Assembly (NCBI RefSeq): GCF_914767665.1
Contig: NC_059503.1
Span: 51,142,852-51,206,851, forward strand
Direction: 5' to 3'
Origin: Harmonia axyridis
Lineage: Eukaryota; Arthropoda; Insecta; Coleoptera; Coccinellidae
Length of the DNA stretch: 64,000 nucleotides
This document shows, piece by piece, positions 13,301 to 21,220 of this stretch (the first letter of the stretch is position 1; each line of letters starts with the position of its first letter). Position numbers and translations under genes: made by a program. A model generated the notes under the pieces. The model did no database searches. It worked only from the letters and a program-made list of their open reading frames with translations, and was not told the DNA's origin.

Positions 13301-14468
13301 AAGCTCTTCGTATCGTACGGATATTAAAAACATCAAGAAATTTGTTACAAACAAAAATCATAAAATAAAAAAAAAATAAATGGATGTCGTCAATCTTACC
13401 CACGCCAGTACTCGTGATGCCCTGAAAATAAATCAATATTTTAGTAAAACAAATAGGCAGCAGGAATAATATTTGTTAAATAATATAATAGAAAAATATG
13501 ATCCAACAGATTTGAAAATGTGAAGAAACGACCGACATAAAGGGGATTTTTGTGGTCTACAAGGGCGCAATTAGTGAATGAATTACGAGTGCTCAAAAGC
13601 TCCTAACTCACGTCATTGCTTTTTTTCTATATGACTCTGATGAAGCAGTTCACTCAGTTAACAGTGTTAACACGAAGCTTGAAATGATTATTCTATATGT
13701 ATCTATACAGGTCTCATTTAAAAGTGTCCTGCACCCTCAATAACACAACAACGAATCAGAATTTGTGAAAACACTCAGACAGGTCGATTTTTGATGACGG
13801 GGGAGATGATCTGGGATACAAAGCTTATTTCTACTAGCAACCCCCTGGAGAGAGTTGCAACCCCAATTTGAATAAAGAAAGTGGGTAGTTTTATAGCACG
13901 AATGTATGCATGGATTCAAATTTGTATGAACCTGCAGTTTATGTTCTATAAACTGAATATTCACAAAGTTAAGGGGTGTTTTTTTATGGAATTATGGTAC
14001 CGAAAAAACTGAATGAAACAGAGATGTTCTAATTGATCTTATAATTTCTATTGATAAAAAAAATATTTTTAACAAACACCATTAGTAAAAATTCACCGCA
14101 AATTCTCCAAGTGCTCATCATTATATTGCTGACACCCTGAATGTTGATATTTTGCCTAAAGGTATATTGTAATCATAGACCTAATATTCATGGACCGAGT
14201 GTCACCTGATTTTTTCAGAAGATCGTAGAGGGGAAAGCATTAGAAGCCGGAATTTGAAAACACGTGAATCAATGTATTACTGAAACCTATTCGAAGATAA
14301 ATAGGAGACATTTTACAACTTTGAATTTTCTGAAAAATCCACAGTTCCCCATTAATTCAATACCACTATCATTGGAAATTCGAATTCAAAAATGGAGTAA
14401 TATGCAACTGTGAAACTCACCATAAGGCGGCCACTTCTAAGAAGCATGCTACTCATTATTTTCTCCAT
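4337..14468 (-). CDS. Host gene, first four coding exons (5'-partial view; continues beyond the left edge)
   Basis: The CDS is the join of complement 14421-14468, 13400-13421, 6281-6364 and 4337-4381. Every junction has a GT donor and AG acceptor (GTGAGT, GTAAGA, GTAAGA, GTAAGT; acceptors TTTTCAG, TTTTACAG, TTTTACAG). The frame stays open through all four exons (48, 22, 84 and 45 nt), giving 66 complete codons plus one leftover base. The start has a good context, with A at -3 and G at +4. The product begins MEKIMSSMLLRSGRLM, continues GITSTGV, then a basic stretch (RRSTRIRTEPDRW, then HIRRRNRR), then a proline-rich piece (PYERPQPPRTEVPT). No signal peptide or known domain is recognised. The introns are 999, 7035 and 1899 bp and full of transposons. 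The GC-rich, repeat-free exons in an AT-rich background support a real gene. The function is unknown; transcript data would confirm it. Confidence 0.72.
4382..5560. other. Host intron 3 sequence, no gene seen
   Basis: This is AT-rich intronic DNA with no recognisable ORF or complete repeat. The polypyrimidine tract and AG of the exon 4 acceptor lie at its left edge. Confidence 0.5.
5563..6255. repeat. Mosaic of old CACCCTGT / CTACGCCCTTG repeats
   Basis: Blocks match those at 26437-27148, 46750-47330 and 49500-50235 (for example GACATCAGTTTTGAATTGACTAT and the end CTACGCCCTTGGTG at about 6237-6250). A run of about 12 C lies near 6213. This is a degraded member of the hAT-like MITE complex, ending 26 bp from the exon 3 donor. 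Confidence 0.5.
6281..6364 (-). CDS. Host gene exon 3, basic region
   Basis: The acceptor is GTTTTACAG and the donor GTAAGAAAA. Only the frame continuing from exon 2 is open: the other two contain stops. It encodes a segment rich in Arg (RRSTRIRTEPDRW and HIRRRNRR). The RRSTRIR-EPDR pattern resembles the basic linker or tail often seen in retrotransposon polyproteins, which may be chance. Confidence 0.65.
6378..7055. other. Host intron 2 sequence, no gene seen
   Basis: AT-rich. Fragments ending in TGTCCCAAATTCG and AATTTGGGACGCCCG suggest a worn CAGGGTG-type repeat between about 6410 and 7055. No coding signal. Confidence 0.4.
7056..7698. mobile_element. Foldback MITE with near-perfect hairpin
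   Basis: The terminal repeats are ATACAGGATGTTTGGTAAAG (left) and the inverse ending ACCAAACACGCTGTAT (right), with two mismatches. Inside, 7122-7300 is almost exactly inverted at 7333-7512, giving about 180-bp arms with a very short loop. There is no ORF. Confidence 0.65.
7708..7830. repeat. Short GC-richer repeat (inverted partner at 12967-13085)
   Basis: Similar blocks (TGCCCGGAT, CGTTTC, GGGGCT.GCGCAACCAG, AACTCCGTT(T/C)CCTATGTGG) appear inverted at 12967-13085. It is a dispersed repeat of unknown type. Confidence 0.5.
8216..8280. repeat. Palindrome with TAATGAGCTCATTA core
   Basis: A stem of about 18 bp (AAACAGTGC, then TAATGAG) folds on its inverse with one mismatch. A second TAATGAGTTCATTA lies just before it. 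No host gene lies beside it, so a MITE core is the likeliest explanation. Confidence 0.5.
8281..9968. other. Intronic AT-rich DNA with a TGTCCCAAATTCG repeat
   Basis: No coding signal. The block at about 8892-8960 (TGT.CAAGATGTCCCAAATTCGATT..ACTGAAAGCATCTCGA) is repeated inverted at about 17330-17396, where it ends CACCCTGTACA. The rest looks like decayed repeat. Confidence 0.45.
9969..11456. mobile_element. Long-inverted-repeat element, copy B1 (right end lost)
   Basis: It starts GTACAGGGTGGGCAAATTTCG and closely follows copy A, including the inverted second arm. It stops abruptly at about 11456 inside the right arm (after GAGAAGTGGGTA), where copy B2 begins in mid-arm. No target duplication is found. 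Confidence 0.65.
11457..12809. mobile_element. Long-inverted-repeat element, copy B2 (left end lost)
   Basis: It begins inside the left arm (ACATTATACAGGCACTTTTTTACG) and runs to the intact right end TTTGCCCACCCTGTAC. The junction with B1 implies recombination or deletion between two copies. The small ORFs here are not genes. Confidence 0.65.
12810..13399. other. Intron 2 sequence around a short repeat
   Basis: It contains the inverted partner (12967-13085) of the 7708-7830 repeat. The rest is AT-rich with no coding signal, up to the exon 2 donor. Confidence 0.45.
13400..13421 (-). CDS. Host gene exon 2, 22-nt microexon
   Basis: The exon is preceded by a TATTTTCAG acceptor and followed by a GTAAGATTG donor. 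It encodes GITSTGV plus the first base of a GAA codon completed by exon 3. Its short length is unusual, but both splice sites are strong and the phase matches its neighbours. Confidence 0.62.
13422..14420. other. Host intron 1
   Basis: This 999-bp intron lies between host exons 2 and 1. No complete repeat or ORF is supported. The reading frame at 13737-13964 shows no family resemblance. Confidence 0.5.
14421..14468 (-). CDS. Host gene exon 1, coding part
   Basis: The ATG is at 14468-14466, followed by 16 codons (MEKIMSSMLLRSGRLM). The exon ends directly at donor GTGAGT (14420-14415) in phase 0. It lies 69 nt downstream of the predicted initiator. Confidence 0.7.
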
Positions 14469-14505
14469 AGTCACAAAACACTAAAACTCTCGAAAAGAAT
14501 TAACT

Positions 14506-14541
14506 AGTCTAAACTCTGTTATCTGTTGGAACTAACTGAAT
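14506..14541 (-). promoter_or_regulatory. Predicted TATA-less core promoter (Inr + DPE)
   Basis: On the minus strand an arthropod initiator TCAGTT places the +1 adenine at 14537. An AGAC downstream core element begins exactly at +28 (14510), which is the spacing required of a DPE. No TATA box is seen about 30 bp upstream. The resulting 5' UTR of about 69 nt leads to the ATG of the host gene. Confidence 0.55.
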
Positions 14542-14824
14542 CTAGATTAGGCGCGAACAACCAAGGTCTAGACTTGGGTTGAAGAGGGGATAACGCGGCA
14601 TTCAGTGTCTGTATCGCTATTGGCCGACAAACATGAAGGGCGGTTATTACCTCGGACCGCTCCAGCGTTGCCGTTCGTACGATAATTATCGTTTTGTAGG
14701 ATAATTCGCTGCTCAGTACTATGTACGATACCATTGCGAAATCGTTTTCTTCAGAACCCGTCATATGTATATCAATTCTGACTTTGAAAGTAAATGGAGG
14801 AATAGATTTGATTGCGAAATATTC

Positions 14825-15425
14825 ATCTTTTACATAAGCCATAGAATTGTGCCGAACATCATAGTCGAAATAATTAAAAGCATCAGTTACACTTACACAA
14901 CGAACTAAAACTACGTAAAAATGCATTTCAATAATACCACTATGGACCACACTGGTCTATGCGAATTATTAAAAACAAGTGATAGATGCAGCCAATTATT
15001 TTATAGTATATCCAAAGTCACTTGGAGGAAGCCTGAATATTTCAATTATACAAGGGTTGTCCAAGTTTTCAGAAATTCCTTTGGAATTTATGAAAATACT
15101 GCTATCAATACTCTCAAATAAACCCCGGTATTTAGCAAATCGTCTTGGAAACAAGAATGTCCCGATTCGATTGATCTTATTGGCTGACTATTTCCCCTCG
15201 TATTCCCCTTTCCACTTTGAGAGCGTTTTTGGTTACAGTCATTGGCTGCATTTATCACTTCTTAATTACTTTCTAATAATTCGCATAGACCAGTGTGGTC
15301 CATAGAAGTATTATTGAAATGCATTTTTACGTAGTTTTAGTTCGTTGTGTGACAGATGCTTTTAATGATTTCGACTATGATGTTTGGCACAATTCTATGG
15401 CTTATGTAGAAAAAGATCAATTTTT
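14825..15425. mobile_element. Foldback element upstream of the host promoter
   Basis: Arms at about 14830-14966 and 15285-15417 are inverted copies of each other; CTATGGACCACACTGGTC faces GACCAGTGTGGTCCATAG. A second inner inverted pair begins TATGCGAATTATTA. The inner segment 14997-15240 recurs inverted at 16590-16850. The minus-strand 143-aa frame 14519-14950 runs through one arm and is probably not a gene. Confidence 0.6.
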
Positions 15426-15867
15426 ATCGAGGAAAAACTTGAACTGAGGAAATACTACAATTTCTGAGTGGAGTAATCTATGACTCGTTCTATGACTTCC
15501 GGAAAACATAGAAACTAAAATCGAAATTTGGATAACTGAATTTGAAATTTTATGAAATGTCATTATTTATTCGTAATTGAAAATTTTATTGGTTTATAGA
15601 TTTTCACCATCTTAACGAATAATTTATTGAAATTCATGAAATTTCGACTTTTTATTTTCTCTTCATGTTTTCTAGAAGTCATAGACTACTCTATTCAATG
15701 AGAAATTGCAGTTTTCCTTGGTTCGAGTTTTGCCTCGATAACTCTTTAAGTATAGGATTTGCTTGGGATCCCTCTCTTTTTATACCTACGTAAAATTGAC
15801 TGAATGAGAAAAAATATAGGTTTTTTTCAAAAAACTTTTCATAAGATATCTATAGATAGGAATCTCT

Positions 15868-16090
15868 TTAACTTATGAACCGTTGAGCTTATACTCAAGT
15901 ATTGCCATATTGCTGAAATTATCATCAACCAAGCTATCTGATAATGCAATAATGTACTGGGTGTGCCGTTTGAAATAAGAAAGTAATACTCTGTTTCCGG
16001 TATAAAAGGAAATTGTATAAATTTTCAGCATAAAATTATTATTAGTTTTCCATGAACGACTAATAGGCATCGCGGTGAATCACCCTGTAC
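15868..16090. repeat. Non-coding repeat, copy 2 (partner at 2386-2664)
   Basis: Same orientation and block order as 2386-2664, ending GGTGAATCACCCTGTAC. No coding capacity. Confidence 0.55.
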
Positions 16091-16589
16091 ATCATTATCA
16101 TTTAGCGTTCTGCTTCCACTGAGGGACATAAATTTCGCCTTACAATAACGAAGAAATAAAATTCAATTCAGCAACGTAGCTGTTAATTTGAAGTAGAAAA
16201 TTGGATGTCATTCAAGGATCTCAAGGTCATGCACCTACTCTACCCTAGTTTGTCTTATCTTCAGACAGAACATTTCCGAATTAATCTCAAACATTTTCTT
16301 GCTCTTATAATTCTATGCAACGATCAGTTAATCATCGCTGATAACGTTCCTTGACAGTATATTACAGGTCGAGAATAAAGAATAATCAAATTATAACACC
16401 GTAGAATGACAAAGTATCATTTTTGATGTAACAGCAAAAGCTACTCACGTCACAAATTTTCTGAAGGAATCTACATCTGAGTCCGATACATATGCAAATA
16501 TATTATTTTCAACTCAAGGGTTTGAAAAGTGTGCGCCTACGGTTTATGACTGTTTTGCAATTATCTCTGGCCAAGCGTTTTTATAGACT

Positions 16590-16850
16590 AGTTCAAGTGA
16601 CTTTGGATATACTATAACCAAAAACGCTCTCAAAGTGGAAAGGGGAATACGAGGGGAAATAGTCAGCCAATAAGATCAATCGAATCGGGACATTCTTGTT
16701 TCCAAGACGATTCGCTAAATACCGGTGTTTATTTGAGAGTATTGATAGCAATATTTACATAAATTCCAAAGGAATTTCTGAAAACTTTGACAACCCTTGT
16801 ATAATTGAAATATTCAGGCTTCCTCCAAGTGACTTTGGATATACTATACC
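16590..16850. repeat. Inverted copy of 14997-15240 between direct repeats
   Basis: A 23-bp direct repeat (AAGTGACTTTGGATATACTA..) bounds about 210 bp that match the inverse of the foldback interior at 14997-15240. This looks like a tandem end duplication or an insertion footprint. Confidence 0.5.
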
Positions 16851-17141
16851 TGAAACACTAGCTAATTTTCTTTAACTTGAAAATGCTAACTCATACACAG
16901 GTCATTCATTTCGAAGATCTTCTGTTACACTTTTAGTTGAATCTGAGGGAGACTTGATGACACTAAAGAAACATGACGGTTGGAAATCATCAACGGTCGC
17001 TGAAGGGTATGTTGATGAATCGGTGGCACACAGAACAGAACTGTAATAGTGCGAAGGAGATAGCATTATCTCTCTCTGCGCCTTAGATTTGCCATCTTAT
17101 TTGGCGACGACTGTATCTTGATTCGTTCTCGAATTCGAGAT

Positions 17142-17217
17142 ATATTTCGCTATATCTTGGTTTCTGTTCAAAAATTTTTCGCTTATCTCGAACAGAAACC
17201 AAGATATAGCAAAATAT
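17142..17217. repeat. 28-bp-arm hairpin
   Basis: Left arm 17142-17169 and right arm 17190-17217 pair with one mismatch around a 20-nt loop. It lies inside the CACCCTGTACA-ended repeat whose other part is at 17300-17396. Confidence 0.55.
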
Positions 17218-17606
17218 TTAAAACAGTCAATTTTCAGAAACGTCCAGTAACGCGAAAGCGATCAAAATATCTAGCAACTGTTTTTCGAAATCTTATTTTT
17301 CCGAAAAAAAAAGATCAGGAGGTCCTTGAAGTTTTTTTTATTCTCATATTTTTCGAGATGCTTTCAGTGAGCATCGAATTTGGGACACCCTGTACAATCT
17401 GATCCTGTAACAACTAAGCTGCGAGCTTTCATTAGTACCCCTCGTATATTGAGCATTGTGCAACTGGGATGTGTCTTACTCTCAGTATTTTATTCAATAA
17501 ACCAATGCAATCAGGAATAACACTTCACTCAATGAGACCCTATCGATTTTCAGATTTCAAATGGGACCAGTTCGCCAGAGACTGTATTATATTATATAGG
17601 TATAAC

Positions 17607-17840
17607 CAGGGCCGTCGCTAGGGGGTAGGCAGGGTTGGCGATCGCTTAGGACGGCATTTCAAGCTTAATCAACAAAAATCACATGTGTAGAAATTCAAAG
17701 AAAGAAATGAGATTTGAATCTAACACGAAAATATACAGACAAATTCAATCAACAATAGAAACCATCAAAGGTGCCGCATTATACACAACACTCGTAAATA
17801 TCCAGATGTCGTGTAAACCCTCTCACAGTACTGTTTACGA
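17607..17840. repeat. hAT-like terminus CAGGGCCGTCGCTAG and following DNA
   Basis: The start CAGGGCCGTCGCTAG resembles the CAGGGCTGGCGCTAG start at 46275. Ends of this type are typical of hAT-like elements. The opposite end was not located. Confidence 0.35.
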
Positions 17841-17842
17841 GT

Positions 17843-18357
17843 TATTATAATATAGTTTATTATCGATAAACATTAATCACAGAGGCGTCAGCCTGTACGT
17901 GATTTGTAATACAACTGACGAAACGCATCAAGACAAAAAGGGGTCTCTGGTCTCTCATCTACAAAATAGTCGAACTAATGATTAAGTGTAGGGAAGGTTT
18001 TCATTCGATAGTAGTCATTTCAGAATAATATTTTAAAAATATATAACAATCTTTCATTATGGGTTGATAATTGAATTAAAATATTCCCTTCCTCTTTCAA
18101 TTACCCATTTCTTCAATTCTGTTTTACGTTTTTTAGGATTAACTATCATTTTCAACTCTTTGGGAACCGTATAGAGTATAATCGCGGAGCAAGGTAATTG
18201 AAACTTCTTTGGCCAATACGTTTTTCTGCTCTTGGTGCAAAGAATCTGTTGGTCTTATTTCTTGTGTCATAAGAGTATTCTCTTGGTTGGATCTGAATTT
18301 TTCTCGAACTTATGGCGGATAAGATTTTCAGTACAAATAGCTGATGAGGATTCATAA
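17843..18357 (-). pseudogene. 5'-truncated jockey-like LINE, copy 2
   Basis: The frame 18355-18152 (MNPHQLF..., then RAEKRIGQRSFNYLAPRLY) matches the RT C terminus of the LINE at 21221-24385. The 3' end with its hairpin (17876-17903) and TTATTATAATA tail lies at about 17843-17852. It is truncated at its 5' end exactly at a TAA microsatellite. The RT core is absent. Confidence 0.75.
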
Positions 18358-18893
18358 CAATAATAATAATAAAGTTTTATTGATCCATCATTCACAAATT
18401 AAATTGTATTGGACATGTCAAAGGCAAAATAATATTACAAATTTACAAACTGAAACAACAATCCTATTGATGAGAACTATGAAAAAAGAATAACACACAA
18501 ATCCCAAAAGCCCCTAGCCATCAAAATTAAATTAATTATATCAAATAATTTCATTATAATGTGCCTGTGAAAAAAACTCTGAATTCTGAAAGGTCATAAA
18601 AAAACTCTGACCTAAGTATATTGATCAGTTTTTTTCTGAAAACACTTAAAATAGTGGCATTTCTTATTTCAAGAGGCAGTAAATTAAAAAAATAACATCC
18701 TGCATACTCGGGAGTTTTTTATATGTTTGATAAGTAAATCTACTAAATTTTAGTTGATTGTCTCCTCTGGTGTTATATTCATGTCTATCGCCGACTTTTT
18801 CGATTTCATTCCTCTTTTTGTACGTACGACAGAGTACCTTCAGTAGATATATACACGGAAATGTAAGTATGCCTTCCCTCTTCAAGAGCTGTG
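18358..18893 (-). pseudogene. Third LINE, 3' fragment with TAA tail
   Basis: The frame 18897-18664 resembles a LINE RT C terminus (HEYNTRGDNQL; then, after a frameshift, FFNLLPLEIRNATI). The sense 3' end reads CAATAAAACTT followed by (TTA)n, which abuts the truncated 5' end of the previous LINE copy at about 18357. Confidence 0.6.
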
Positions 18894-19120
18894 CCAAAGC
18901 ATTGTGCTTAGTGCTTTCGAAAGCACTTGAAGCCTTTTTGTGCTCCCGAGCACTGTGCTCCTGAGCACTTTCTAAAATCGGTGCTTGGTGCTTAGTAATC
19001 GAAGCACTTTGACAAAAGGCTTAGTGCTTAGTAATCCCGAAAGTGCTCCCGAGCACTGAAGTGCTCCCGATTACTTTTGCGGATTACTAAGCACTAAGCA
19101 CTTCCGAATTTTTGTTATAA
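18894..19120. repeat. AGCACT / AGTGCT array, copy D
   Basis: It is preceded by AGAGCTGTG, like the other three copies (27893, 41545 inverted, 63187). Dense AAGCACT, AGTGCTT and GAGCACT units occur in both orientations. It is diverged from the other copies. Confidence 0.55.
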
Positions 19121-19330
19121 CACGAATATGCGCTGACGCCTTGATGATTGTTTTACATTTTCTGATTAGTCTTTGATGGTGTATTGAAATTAAATAGGTA
19201 CACAATAAAGGTCTAGCTCTTCTGTGTGAATTCAGTGTGCATTTATAAATCAGATAATTTTAATTCAATAAAAAATCAATTCATTTGTTAGGCAGAAGGA
19301 GAATATGAAATTGAATTTTCAATCATATCA

Positions 19331-19362
19331 CATGATAATAATGATAATAATAATAATAATAG
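19331..19362. repeat. TAA microsatellite at 5' junction of R4/Dong-like element
   Basis: A run of about 25 bp of (ATA/TAA) ends at the point where the truncated RT frame opens. A matching tract lies at the 3' end (21207-21220). R4/Dong elements are known to insert in TAA repeats. Confidence 0.6.
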
Positions 19363-21135
19363 AACATAACTACTAAAGATATTCCAATAAAAAGGGGAAT
19401 TTTCCAAGGAGATTCGTTGAGTCCCTTATGGTTCTGCTTGGCGCTGAACCCCCTTTCTAAACAACTGAATGCTACTGAAAAAGGTTTCAATGTGAAAGGA
19501 AACAGAAATAATATTGCACTCAATCATTTGCTATACATGGATGACCTCAAACTTATAACAGGCAACAAAAACCACTTGCAAATTATGGTCAAACTGGTGG
19601 AAAATTTTTCGGAAGACGTGGGGATGAAATTCGGATTGGACAAGTGTCGTACTATTAGCGTAGTGCGTAGAAAAATCCAAGATGAACCGATAGCTCTCTC
19701 CAATGGACAGGAGATAGAAGCAATGAAATCGGACGATCTTTATAAATACCTAGGAATGAAACAAAACCGACGAATAAACCATCAAAGAATGAAGGAAGAC
19801 TTAACAACTGAGTTCATTAGGAGAATCAACAAAATTTTGAAAACAAACCTCAACAGCAAGAACATGACGAGAGCTATCAATACATATGCATGTTCAATTC
19901 TTACATACTCTTTCGGTATCATTCCATGGACCAAAACAGATATGGAAAACCTGCAACGCAAAATGAGAACCTTGATGACGAAAGCACACAAGCACCATCC
20001 GAAAAGTAGCATTGAGAGGACGACACTGCCGAGGAATAAAGGAGGCAGAGGTCTGCTAGACATCATGGAACTTGCCCATGGTCAAATTGAATGCCTACGA
20101 ACATACTTCAAAGACAAATCAGGCACGTCAGAGATCTACAAAGTACTGTGTGAAGCAGACGAATCAACACCTTTACAACTGCACAAGGAGCAATTGTCAT
20201 ACAACCACCAGACAATCCAAGAAAAACTGCAAAGATGGAGAGAAAAGCCCCTACATGGACGACATTTCAACGAGGTGAACCAGGATCATGTCGACATTGA
20301 AGCGTCGAACTATTGGCTCACATCAGGTGCGATGTATCCAGAAACGGAAGGATTTCTTTTAGCCATCCAAGATCAAGTGATCTCAACAAAAAATTACTGC
20401 AAACATATCATAAAGGATCGAACTATTACTGACGATCGATGCCGTTATGGTTGTCCAACGAACGAGACAATCCAACATATCACGGGAGGATGTCAAATGT
20501 TTGCAGGAAATGAATATAAAGAGAGACACGATGCAGTAGGAAAGATACTACACCAAGAAATGGCAACTAAATTAACACTAATTAATTCTGAAAAAGTGCC
20601 ATACTACAAGTACCGACCGGAAACCATCCTGGAAAACGAACGCTATAAACTGTACTGGGATCGTACAGTTTTGACTGATAAAACAGTCCCTCACAACAGG
20701 CCAGATATATTGCTAGTTGATAAACAACAAAAGGCAGCAATACTCATCGACGTAGCAATACCTAATAACAACAACATGCGTCAAAAAGAGGTCGAAAAAA
20801 TTTCAAAATATAGGGACCTCGAATTTCAGATAAAGCGCCAGTGGGGAATGATATCAACGAGAACTATTCCAATTATCATCTCAACAACAGGAATAGTACC
20901 CAAAAATCTCAAGAGAAATATCAAGCAACTAGGACTTAGTGAGTATATATGTAATATAATGCAAAAAGCTGTTCTTTTAGGTACTGCAAGGACGGTGAGA
21001 AAATTCCTAGGAAGCGAAGGACAGGTCCAAGGATCGCGTGTAAGAGGACCAGAAGTTCGACGAGAACCAGGGGGACCACAAGGACCGGACACGACCGAGC
21101 TCAGCCCTTCTGATATTTTAAATATCTGGGATTGA
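19363..21135 (+). CDS. R4/Dong-like non-LTR retrotransposon RT-endonuclease, 5'-truncated
   Basis: The frame of 590 codons opens at 19363 without a natural start, because the element is cut within the RT. Visible from residue 1: the RT motif GIFQGDSLSPLWF (about 12-24), the catalytic box YMDD (58-61), thumb-like sequence, a CCHC finger beginning CRYGC (about 360), and a restriction-like endonuclease signature RPD (446-448), then LIDVAIP with D at 463. This C-terminal finger plus PD..D nuclease defines the R2/R4/Dong group, which nicks DNA and primes reverse transcription on it. The N-terminal domains are missing, so it cannot be autonomous. The frame has no stops, suggesting a fairly recent insertion. 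It sits between TAA tracts, in convergent orientation with the jockey-like LINE at 21221-24385. Confidence 0.85.
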   Translation, partial: NITTKDIPIKRGIFQGDSLSPLWFCLALNPLSKQLNATEKGFNVKGNRNNIALNHLLYMDDLKLITGNKNHLQIMVKLVENFSEDVGMKFGLDKCRTISVVRRKIQDEPIALSNGQEIEAMKSDDLYKYLGMKQNRRINHQRMKEDLTTEFIRRINKILKTNLNSKNMTRAINTYACSILTYSFGIIPWTKTDMENLQRKMRTLMTKAHKHHPKSSIERTTLPRNKGGRGLLDIMELAHGQIECLRTYFKDKSGTSEIYKVLCEADESTPLQLHKEQLSYNHQTIQEKLQRWREKPLHGRHFNEVNQDHVDIEASNYWLTSGAMYPETEGFLLAIQDQVISTKNYCKHIIKDRTITDDRCRYGCPTNETIQHITGGCQMFAGNEYKERHDAVGKILHQEMATKLTLINSEKVPYYKYRPETILENERYKLYWDRTVLTDKTVPHNRPDILLVDKQQKAAILIDVAIPNNNNMRQKEVEKISKYRDLEFQIKRQWGMISTRTIPIIISTTGIVPKNLKRNIKQLGLSEYICNIMQKAVLLGTARTVRKFLGSEGQVQGSRVRGPEVRREPGGPQGPDTTELSPSDILNIWD

Positions 21136-21206
21136 GTGAATGTTCCTCTTAGCGAGGAGTGAGAAGCCGACGGCGAGGAAAATCCTACGCGTATAGGCAA
21201 AAGTCG
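21136..21206 (+). mobile_element. 3' UTR of R4/Dong-like element
   Basis: About 70 bp after the stop end in GGCAAAAGTCG, followed by (ATA)n. The same 3' end is found at 236-338. The UTR probably contains the RNA recognised by its own RT. Confidence 0.7.
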
Positions 21207-21220
21207 ATAATAATAATAAT

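Noticed and set aside
14519..14950. 143-aa minus-strand ORF upstream of the host start codon
   Set aside because: It runs through one arm of a foldback element and the predicted promoter and 5' UTR. It has no recognisable domain and no support from splice signals.
19363..21135. Assignment of the REL-endonuclease LINE to R2
   Set aside because: The RT box YMDD with GIFQGDSLSPLWF, and the TAA target tracts, fit R4/Dong better than rDNA-specific R2. No 28S target sequence flanks it.
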